Assembly: GCA_964591605.1 (NCBI GenBank)
Contig: CAZQEN010000336.1
Location: 1-8,255, forward strand
Reading direction: 5' to 3'
Length of the DNA: 8,255 bases
From: CAYLLT01 sp964591605
GTDB lineage: Bacteria; Planctomycetota; Phycisphaerae; UBA1845; PWPN01
Shown: in pieces, positions 1 through 5,422 of the stretch
Layout of the letters: each line of letters opens with the position of its first letter
Position numbering within the stretch: the stretch's first letter is position 1
Translations under genes and position numbers: made by a program
Notes under the pieces: model-generated
What the model saw: the letters and a program-made list of their open reading frames with translations, nothing else
Told to the model about the DNA's origin: nothing
The model's database searches: none

Positions 1-1494
1 ATTCTTATTCCATCTGGCAAGCCCGTCCTGAATGGTGTTGATTTTCCAGACGAAAATCGTGCCGAGGACGCAGCCCAGCAAGCCGCCGACGACACCGATG
101 GCCGCGCCGAAGGCGATGAAGATCTGGGCGATGCCGGCGGAGGTGGCGCCGACGCTTTTGACGATGCCGATGTCGCGGGTTTTCTGGTTGACGATCATGT
201 ACAGGATGCAGCCGACGAGGATGGCGGAGACGAGGCTGATGATCGCGAACAGGATGGTGACGAGGATGCGCTCTTTCTCGACGGCGGCGATGAACTTGGC
301 CTGCTTCTGCTCCCAGGTCTGGACGCGGACGTGTTCGAGGAGCGTGGGGGCGATGTCGGAGGCGATGTATTTGATCTTGATGCGGTCCCAGATCTCCCGG
401 ACCTGATCGCGTGCGGCGATGGGGTCGACGCCGGCCTTGAGCTTGATCTGGACCTGGGTGGTGCGTGGAGGGAGCTTGCCGCCGCCGTCCTCCTCGGCCC
501 TCGTCTGCTCGTCCATGCTCAGGAGCTTCTGGGCGAGGGCAAACTCGATGTAGACGCTCATGGAGTCGATGTCGTAGACGCCGGTGCGCGAGTCGTCCGC
601 GTAGCGGAACAGCTTGCTGGGCATACCGGTGGTGTCCATGATCTTGCCGGTCCAGGTGAAAGGGACAAAGGTGATCTGGACGGCCTCCCCGCGGAAATAG
701 AAGCGTTCGTAGGTGGCATCATCCTTGCGGTCGGCGCACAGATCGGTGCCGAGGATGACGCCGGGGAGCGGTTTGTCGAACCAGGCGGGGCCGAGATCGT
801 CGACGGTGCGGCTCTCGGGGGGAGGGACGGCGCGATAGAGGCCGACCCAGCCGAAGGGGGAATCCTTGCGGGGGGCTTTCTCGCGCTCCTGGGGCGAGGC
901 CTGCGCCCACCATTTGTCCCAGGCCCCCTGCAGGGGTTCGGGGAGAGTCACGCGGCCGGGGCCCTTGGCGTGGAAGGCGTCGGTCACGAAATCGGGGTTG
1001 CCCTGGGCCTCGAGCTGTTTCGCGAGGGCGATGCGTTGCGGGTCGAGGCCGTAACCGGGGATCTGCTGCTCGCCCAGATGGGTGGTGCCCGGGTAATACT
1101 GCTCGTAGAACAGCCCCTCCTTGAACTCGTTGACGCGGTAGGTCTCGTCGAGGCGGATGCCGACGATCTGGACGGGCTTGGTGATCTTGGTCTCGGGGAA
1201 GCGGATGACGCCGTAGCTGATGACGACGGGGGTGGCTTCTTCCACCTGGCCGGCCATCTGCGTTTTCAAGTCGCTGATGAGCTCTTCGTAGTGCGAAAAG
1301 CCCTGGAGGCTGGTGTTTTCAACGATCAGGTCGCCGAGCATACCCCGCGAACGGTCCTTGACCATCTGGAGGAAGCCGGACATGACGCTGACGACGATGA
1401 GGACCATGGCGACGCAGAGGCACACGGCGGCCACGGCAAAGAAGGCAATGCGTCGTTTACGCAGGTATCGCAGGCAGAGGAAGAGCTTGTACAT
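1..1494 (-). CDS. LolC/LolE-type ABC transporter permease (FtsX family), 3'-truncated by window edge
   Basis: Reading the minus strand from the ATG at 1494 gives 498 codons with no stop down to position 1, so the C-terminus lies outside the window. The protein starts MYKLFLCLRYLRKRR and has a first membrane segment at about residues 16-40, a large extracytoplasmic region (about 41-405), then membrane segments at about 409-434 and 456-484. Between the last two lies the FtsX/LolE signature (QKTRDIGIVKSVGATSAGIA, 437-456), preceded by the typical VQTWEQKQAKF stretch (391-401). The fourth membrane helix is missing only because of the edge. Family members pair with a LolD-type ATPase and extract lipoproteins from the inner membrane for transfer to the outer membrane; substrate here is inferred. 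LolC/E proteins are usually near 400 residues; this one is over 100 longer, with the excess around residues 145-250. The start is fixed by an in-frame TGA just upstream; the Shine-Dalgarno is weak. It follows lysS on the same strand, so co-transcription is plausible. A general FtsX-type permease (MacB-like export) is the alternative. Confidence 0.88.
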   Translation of the reverse strand, partial: MYKLFLCLRYLRKRRIAFFAVAAVCLCVAMVLIVVSVMSGFLQMVKDRSRGMLGDLIVENTSLQGFSHYEELISDLKTQMAGQVEEATPVVISYGVIRFPETKITKPVQIVGIRLDETYRVNEFKEGLFYEQYYPGTTHLGEQQIPGYGLDPQRIALAKQLEAQGNPDFVTDAFHAKGPGRVTLPEPLQGAWDKWWAQASPQEREKAPRKDSPFGWVGLYRAVPPPESRTVDDLGPAWFDKPLPGVILGTDLCADRKDDATYERFYFRGEAVQITFVPFTWTGKIMDTTGMPSKLFRYADDSRTGVYDIDSMSVYIEFALAQKLLSMDEQTRAEEDGGGKLPPRTTQVQIKLKAGVDPIAARDQVREIWDRIKIKYIASDIAPTLLEHVRVQTWEQKQAKFIAAVEKERILVTILFAIISLVSAILVGCILYMIVNQKTRDIGIVKSVGATSAGIAQIFIAFGAAIGVVGGLLGCVLGTIFVWKINTIQDGLARWNKN

Positions 1495-1563
1495 GCATCA
1501 TCCGTGAGCGGTTGGTTCCTTCCCCTGATACGAGCGGAAGGCGGCGGCTGTTCTGGTTCATTG

Positions 1564-1637
1564 CCAATTGCCGATTTCCGATGGCCGATTTGCGGGCTCG
1601 ACAATCGGCAATTGGCAATTGGAAATCGGCAATGGCC
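1564..1637. repeat. Inverted array of heptanucleotide repeats in the lysS-permease spacer
   Basis: Four heptamers on the left (CCAATTG, CCGATTT, CCGATGG, CCGATTT; 1564-1591), an 11-nt spacer (1592-1602), then five heptamers of the reverse-complement type (AATCGGC, AATTGGC, AATTGGA, AATCGGC, AATGGCC; 1603-1637). The outer part gives a perfect 17-bp inverted repeat: 1560-1576 pairs with 1603-1619 across a 26-nt loop. A second pairing is possible between 1567-1579 and 1621-1633 (13 bp), so the transcript could adopt two mutually exclusive hairpins. The array lies inside the 146-nt spacer between lysS and the downstream permease, both read leftward, so it would be transcribed if they form an operon. 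There is no T-run after the stem, so it is not a standard intrinsic terminator. It resembles short tandem heptamer repeats known from cyanobacteria in style, not in sequence. Confidence 0.85.
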
Positions 1638-1640
1638 CCT

Positions 1641-3215
1641 TCACTCCGTGGTCGGCACGTCGGTCTGTCTGAGCAGATCGTCGGTCGTCTCGCTGGGTGG
1701 AGGGGGCCCTTCGGCTCCCTCCTCCGCCTCCTGCCCGCCAGACGGGCGCGGCCGCTGCAACGGAAACAGAATCACGTCGCGAATGCTCGGCGAGTTGGTC
1801 AGGAGCATGACGAGCCGGTCGATACCGACACCCAACCCCCCTGCCGGGGGCATGCCGTACTGGAGGGCCAGGACGAAGTCCTCGTCCATGACGGCCATGG
1901 TCTCTTCGCGGTTCTCGCCCGCGAGTTGCTGGCGGAAGTTGTCTTCCTGGATCTGCGGGTCGTTGAGCTCGGTGTAGGCGTTGCCGATCTCCATGCCGGC
2001 CACGAAGGCCTCGAAACGCAAGGCGATGTTGGGGTCGTCGGGGTGGCGGCGGGTGAGCGGGCAGATCGGAGCCGGGTAGTCGAGGACAAACGTCGGCTGC
2101 ACGAGCTTCGGCTCGACGGCGGCCTCGAAGAGTTCGTTGATCACCAGGGCATCGGCCAAACCTGCGTGGTCGATCTGCCGCCGCGCGGCTTCCTCGCGCA
2201 CGGCCTTCATATCCCGCATATCGACGCCAGTGTGCTCGCGGAGCAGGTCGGCGTAGGTCCGCCGCGGCCAGGGCGGCTGGAAGTTGAGCATCATGTCTTT
2301 GAACGGGCGCTGGTAGCCCGCCCCGATGCGCTCGATGGCGGCGCTGACCATCGCCTCGGTGATGTCCATCATGTCGTGATAATCGCCGTAGGCCTGGTAG
2401 ACCTCGAGCAGCGTGAACTCGGGGTTGTGCTGCGTGTCGATGCCCTCGTTGCGAAAATTGCGCGAGAACTCGAAAACGCGCTCCATCCCCCCCACCAGCA
2501 GCCGCTTGAGGTACAGCTCGGGGCTGATCCGCAGGAACAGCTTCATGTCGAGCGTGTTGTGGTGTGTGACGAAGGGGCGAGCCGCCGCCCCGCCGTAGAT
2601 GGGCTGGAGGACGGGCGTTTCGACCTCGAAGTAGCCGCGATCGACCAGGCAGCGGCGGATCGCGTCGATGATCATCGAGCGCTGCTTGAACGTTTCGCGG
2701 ACCTCGGGGTTGGTGAACAGGTCGACGTAGCGGCGGCGGTAGCGCAGGTCGATGTCCTTGAGGCCGTGCCACTTTTCGGGGGGGGGTTGGACGGCTTTGC
2801 TGAGCATCGTGAGGGCGCTGGCCCAGACGGTGAGCTCGCCGGTCTTGGTCCGGCCGAGGGCCCCGTCGACGCCGATGATGTCGCCGAGGTTCAGGAGCTT
2901 GCTGGCGATGGGGAAGTCGTTGGGGCGCTCCGCGACGGCCTTCTTGCTCACGCCGACCTGGATGTCTCCGGTGCCGTCGCGGATGGTCATGAACACGAGG
3001 CCGCCGGTCGGACGGTGCAGCATGACGCGTCCGGCGACGCGAACTTTCGTCTCCTCCGACGTGTGGCCCGGCTGGAGATTGAGGTGCTCCCCTGCGGCGC
3101 GGACCTGGGCGATCGGGACGACGCCGGTGAAGCGGTGGCCGTAGGGGTCCACGCCGAGCTGGCGCAGCTCCTGGAGCTTGGCTTTGCGATCTTCTACCTG
3201 TTGCGAATGGCTCAT
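1641..3215 (-). CDS. lysS: Lysyl-tRNA synthetase, class II
   Basis: A 524-residue class II lysyl-tRNA synthetase, which charges tRNA-Lys with lysine at the cost of ATP in the cytoplasm. The N-terminal OB-fold that binds the anticodon spans about residues 57-140 (VRVAGRVMLHRPTGG, FMTIRDGTGDIQVGV). The catalytic core follows: motif 1 region about 177-202, motif 2 RNFRNEGIDTQHNPEFTLLE at 252-271 with its conserved Arg and Glu residues, and motif 3 GLGVGIDRLVML at 460-471 followed by NSPSIRDVILFP. All class-defining residues look intact. After VILFPLQRP the protein carries an extra tail of about 35 residues, Gln/Glu/Pro-rich, ending DDLLRQTDVPTTE; most bacterial LysS stop soon after the RDVILFP segment. 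The chosen start (MSHSQQ) is where homology to N-termini of the family begins, with AAGAG a few bases upstream; the frame stays open to 3383 but the added residues look like non-coding sequence. The next gene on this strand is the LolC/E-type permease, a pairing also met in other Gram-negative groups. Confidence 0.97.
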   Translation of the reverse strand: MSHSQQVEDRKAKLQELRQLGVDPYGHRFTGVVPIAQVRAAGEHLNLQPGHTSEETKVRVAGRVMLHRPTGGLVFMTIRDGTGDIQVGVSKKAVAERPNDFPIASKLLNLGDIIGVDGALGRTKTGELTVWASALTMLSKAVQPPPEKWHGLKDIDLRYRRRYVDLFTNPEVRETFKQRSMIIDAIRRCLVDRGYFEVETPVLQPIYGGAAARPFVTHHNTLDMKLFLRISPELYLKRLLVGGMERVFEFSRNFRNEGIDTQHNPEFTLLEVYQAYGDYHDMMDITEAMVSAAIERIGAGYQRPFKDMMLNFQPPWPRRTYADLLREHTGVDMRDMKAVREEAARRQIDHAGLADALVINELFEAAVEPKLVQPTFVLDYPAPICPLTRRHPDDPNIALRFEAFVAGMEIGNAYTELNDPQIQEDNFRQQLAGENREETMAVMDEDFVLALQYGMPPAGGLGVGIDRLVMLLTNSPSIRDVILFPLQRPRPSGGQEAEEGAEGPPPPSETTDDLLRQTDVPTTE

Positions 3216-3361
3216 CGGGCTCTTTTGTGAATACCGGGCGTCGAAACGGCACAGGGGGAACTCGCCCCCGCCCGCCAAAGGGGGGCCATTGTCATCGAAG
3301 GCGGGGGTAAACGCCAGACCTTGAGTCCCCGGTCGGTCCCCGCGCATCCATGAAACCTGGG

Positions 3362-3378
3362 GCAGGCAGAACGCCTGC
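3362..3378. repeat. Small inverted repeat GCAGGC-agaac-GCCTGC
   Basis: A perfect 6-bp stem with a 5-nt loop between the divergent genes. No T-run follows on either strand, so it is not an intrinsic terminator. Its purpose is unknown; it could be a dispersed intergenic repeat or an operator, but the sequence alone supports neither. Confidence 0.4.
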
Positions 3379-3454
3379 ACCACAAGAGGCAGGGCCGGTC
3401 CACGCGGGTCCGTAGACCTTGGGGCGCGGCCTTCTGATCGCTGGAAGTTTTCCG

Positions 3455-3483
3455 TTGCGGCGGTCGGGTGAGGCTGCTACAGT
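3455..3483 (+). promoter_or_regulatory. Weak candidate sigma70-like promoter for the fibre-gene cluster
   Basis: TTGCGG (3455-3460) and TACAGT (3478-3483) are separated by exactly 17 nt. The match is 3 of 6 for the -35 and 4 of 6 for the -10 box. If used, transcription would start near 3490 and leave a leader of about 240 nt before the ATG at 3732. The motif is weak enough to occur by chance, and planctomycete promoter consensus is poorly known, so this is only a candidate. Confidence 0.25.
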
Positions 3484-3719
3484 GCCGTCAGCGCATATTT
3501 GGCTGGATGTGCGGCCCACGGGGATTCGCCCCCGCTCACATCAGTGCTCCGTCGCAGGGGCCCGGGCCGCTGACCGCCACATCTCGCCGCACCGGCAGTT
3601 CTGTTGCAGACACGAGAAGTTTGCGCTCTGCGCTCAGGAGGGCGGAGGAACGGCCCTGCGCCATCCCGTCTGCCTGCATTCCGGCGTGGAAGAGAAACAG
3701 GTTCCGCATGTCCCCATTC

Positions 3720-3723
3720 GGAG
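3720..3723 (+). promoter_or_regulatory. Ribosome binding site GGAG for the gene at 3732
   Basis: GGAG lies 8 nt before the ATG at 3732. It decides the start: the open frame continues upstream to 3468 and offers an earlier ATG at 3708, but only the 3732 start has this spacing and begins a clean signal peptide. Confidence 0.7.
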
Positions 3724-3731
3724 AGCACACC

Positions 3732-5339
3732 ATGAGAACGGCACGGATCTGTGTGACGGCCAGCATCATCTGGGTCTTGACGGCGGGTGCCGGAGGAGCG
3801 GACGGGCAGACGCCCGGCACGGCCTTCACGTACCAGGGGCGGCTCACCGACGGGGCCGCCCCGGCGGGCGGCACGTATGACCTCGCGTTCAAGCTGTTCG
3901 ACGCCTTGAGCGGCGGCGCCCAGGTCGGCAGCACCGTCTCCGTGGAAGATCAACCGGTCTCGAACGGGCTGTTTTCCGTGTCGCTCGATTTCGGCGCCGG
4001 TGTATTCAATGGTGCGGGACGGTGGCTGGAGATCGGGGTGCGGCCGGGGGCCAGCAGTGATCCGCACACGACCCTGAGTCCCCGCCAGCCGCTTACCGCC
4101 GCGCCATACACGCTGGGCCTTTCGCTGCCATTCGCCGCGGAGTCATCCTGGCTCGGCGCACAGCCCTTCTCGCCCATGTTCTCTGTCAACGCCACCGGCG
4201 CCGGGCCGGTGGTGGCTGGTTCCTTCCATGCGAGCAGCGGGGTTGCCCTCGCGGCCACCGTCAACGGAGCAAACAGTGCGGTGGTCTTCGCCACGGACAA
4301 TCCATTGAGCACGAATCCCACGGTATGGGTCCAGACCAACGGTCAAGTCGCGGGTCTGTTCGCAATCACCGATGAACAGGGCCCTTACCCGGCCCCGCCA
4401 GAGTCCTCGGGCGCGGCTGGCGTGTTCGCGGTTTTCAAGGAGGACAGCGATGCTGCAGCTCTCTTCGCCACCACCAGCGGCCTAGGCAGCGCGGGTGCGT
4501 TCACTATCAATAACCCACTCAGTTCCGTCTCTTGCCTCTGGTCTCAGACCAACGGGCTGGGGCCGGCGGTCGGCGCTCTCAATACCGGTCCGGGACCAGC
4601 AGGCAGGTTTGAGATCAACAACCCCGGCAACGATGCTCCCGCGCTGTACGCAAAGACCAATGGTACCGGTATGGCCGGATACTTCGACGGGATCGTGTTT
4701 TTCAATGGCAATGTCGGCATCGGAACGAGGTATCCGCAGGCGCCGTTGGAGATCTCGTCCACGGTCGGTGGCGATGGCGTATCCCTGTACACCTGGGGGC
4801 TTGGGCGATTTGGCAGTGGCATCCAGGTCGATCAGAACATCCACGGGGGGCCGAATAATGAGCTGAGCCTCATCTCGACCCTTCCCAATCAGGACAACGC
4901 ATCCTCCATCGTGCTTATGACCAGTGACGGCACAGGCCAAAACGAGCGGATGCGCATCACGCCTGAGGGTAACGTCGGCATCGGAACGTCGGAGCCCGTG
5001 CAGAAGCTGGATGTCGCCGGGGCCATCGCGGTGAACGGACAGACCATCGTGAACGCGCAAGGGGAATGGGTGGGAAATCCGACCGGCTTGCAGGGTCCGC
5101 CAGGGCCACAAGGCCCGCCGGGCCCGGCGGTCACCACGGTGGCTGTCTGTGTCGAGAACTACAGTGAGCCGGGATTCTGCGACCATCCCGGTGACGCCTT
5201 TCTGGGTTGCAGTGAGGTGTGTCTTGGCGAGGAGCACGTAGTAGTCGCATCCTGCGGACACTGCGCGGTTACGTCGGACACAGGAGGCTGTAACGTTGTG
5301 GTCTCAGACACCGGATTATGTTGTGTATGTAAGCCCTGA
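3732..5339 (+). CDS. Secreted tail-fibre-like protein with collagen-like stretch and Cys-rich C-terminal module
   Basis: A 535-residue exported protein of unknown function. A signal peptide covers about residues 1-25 (MRTARICVTASIIWVLTAGAGGADG). Residues 32-140 form the FTYQGRLTDG...LSPRQPLTAAPY domain common at the N-terminus of planctomycete secreted proteins. Residues about 150-320 are a loose repeat region with recurring AG-x-F, INNP and TNG elements (AGAFTINNP, AGRFEINNP, AGYFDG), as in fibre stalks. Two GNVGIGT motifs follow (326-332 and 413-419), the second leading into EPVQKLDVAGAI, typical of trimeric phage-tail-like fibres. Five Gly-X-Y triplets lie at 452-466. The last 63 residues hold ten cysteines (473, 483, 493, 497, 508, 511, 520, 530, 531, 533). 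There is no S74 chaperone domain, unlike the paralog immediately downstream. It probably sits at the cell surface; the Cys module may be a disulfide-rich tip or cap. The GGAG ribosome site supports this start. The 83-nt gap to the next gene shows no terminator, so co-transcription is likely. Reading as protein-coding is secure; function is not known. Confidence 0.93.
   Translation: MRTARICVTASIIWVLTAGAGGADGQTPGTAFTYQGRLTDGAAPAGGTYDLAFKLFDALSGGAQVGSTVSVEDQPVSNGLFSVSLDFGAGVFNGAGRWLEIGVRPGASSDPHTTLSPRQPLTAAPYTLGLSLPFAAESSWLGAQPFSPMFSVNATGAGPVVAGSFHASSGVALAATVNGANSAVVFATDNPLSTNPTVWVQTNGQVAGLFAITDEQGPYPAPPESSGAAGVFAVFKEDSDAAALFATTSGLGSAGAFTINNPLSSVSCLWSQTNGLGPAVGALNTGPGPAGRFEINNPGNDAPALYAKTNGTGMAGYFDGIVFFNGNVGIGTRYPQAPLEISSTVGGDGVSLYTWGLGRFGSGIQVDQNIHGGPNNELSLISTLPNQDNASSIVLMTSDGTGQNERMRITPEGNVGIGTSEPVQKLDVAGAIAVNGQTIVNAQGEWVGNPTGLQGPPGPQGPPGPAVTTVAVCVENYSEPGFCDHPGDAFLGCSEVCLGEEHVVVASCGHCAVTSDTGGCNVVVSDTGLCCVCKP
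3822..4270 (+). repeat. Tandem duplication copy 1: N-terminal domain coding sequence
   Basis: Encodes the FTYQGRL domain and first stalk residues. It aligns to 5516-5960 with an offset of 1694 nt at the start and exactly 1700 nt from about 4021 to 4159, the difference being a 2-codon indel. Exact shared runs include 16 nt (4021-4036 and 5721-5736) and 20 nt (4140-4159 and 5840-5859). By hand count the proteins are close to 80% identical over residues 32-145, with similarity fading downstream. Confidence 0.85.
5085..5129 (+). other. Collagen-like Gly-X-Y segment in the first fibre-like protein
   Basis: Encodes five consecutive Gly-X-Y triplets (GLQGPPGPQGPPGPA, residues 452-466). Such stretches form triple helices in bacterial collagen-like proteins; five triplets is short and probably needs a neighbouring trimerising element. 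It links the stalk to the Cys-rich end. Confidence 0.8.
5148..5336 (+). other. C-terminal ten-cysteine module of unknown family
   Basis: Residues 473-535 contain ten cysteines in 63 positions, ending CCVCKP, against only two in the preceding 472 residues. The protein is exported, so the cysteines are probably disulfide-bonded. Some pairs (C508-x-x-C511, CCVC) could also bind metal. I do not recognise the family. Confidence 0.7.
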
Positions 5340-5407
5340 TCAATCAGCGGCGACTTTGCGTGATGAAAAGACGTGCGTCAAAAGGGCGGTTCTCGTATCA
5401 GCGACAC

Positions 5408-5413
5408 AAGGAG
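5408..5413 (+). promoter_or_regulatory. Ribosome binding site AAGGAG for the gene at 5423
   Basis: A near-perfect AAGGAG lies 9 nt before the ATG at 5423. This places the start inside the longer open frame that begins with GTG at 5360, and gives a clean signal peptide. A second in-frame ATG at 5429 is 15 nt away and less well placed. Confidence 0.8.
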
Positions 5414-5422
5414 TACGACATC

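Larger units (their letters stand above)
3216..3731. other. Divergent intergenic region, no supported gene
   Basis: 516 nt separate the divergent lysS and the first fibre-like gene, so promoters for both should lie here. I see no protein of recognisable family on either strand. Frames are open on both strands (plus strand from 3468 in frame with the downstream gene, minus strand 3519-3292 and lysS upstream to 3383), but their translations are rich in Arg, Pro and Gly with no domain, as expected of GC-rich non-coding DNA. The region holds a small perfect hairpin (3362-3378), a weak rightward promoter candidate (3455-3483) and a leader of about 240 nt before the ATG at 3732. No RNA gene is recognisable. 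No convincing leftward promoter for lysS could be picked by eye. Confidence 0.6.

Noticed and set aside
1560..1637. CRISPR array or intrinsic terminator in the heptamer repeats
   Set aside because: Units are 7 nt with no spacers, so not CRISPR; no T-run follows the stem on either strand, so not a standard terminator.
331..1977. 548-codon open frame on the plus strand opposite the permease gene
   Set aside because: Its translation is rich in Asp, Gly, Ala and Val without domains and it lies antisense to a clear FtsX-family permease and the end of lysS; such shadow frames are common in GC-rich DNA.
1512..3230. 572-codon plus-strand frame and a 564-codon minus-strand frame (3252-1558) over lysS
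   Set aside because: Both overlap the complete lysS, whose motifs 2 and 3 are intact. Their translations are low-complexity (Val/Asp/Leu or Arg/Pro/His) with no recognisable domain.
3216..3383. Upstream extension of lysS to an ATG at 3383
   Set aside because: The extra 56 residues resemble no LysS N-terminus, and the MSHSQQ start at 3215 fits the family length.
4482..5261. 259-codon minus-strand frame opposite the first fibre gene
   Set aside because: Antisense to a gene with signal peptide, GNVGIGT and collagen-like motifs; its own translation shows no domain or ribosome binding site.
5360..5422. GTG start at 5360 for the Kelch/S74 gene
   Set aside because: It would put 21 charged residues ahead of the signal peptide, while ATG 5423 has AAGGAG at 9 nt.
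5340..5422. Terminator between the two fibre genes
   Set aside because: No GC-rich stem followed by T residues is visible in the 83-nt gap.
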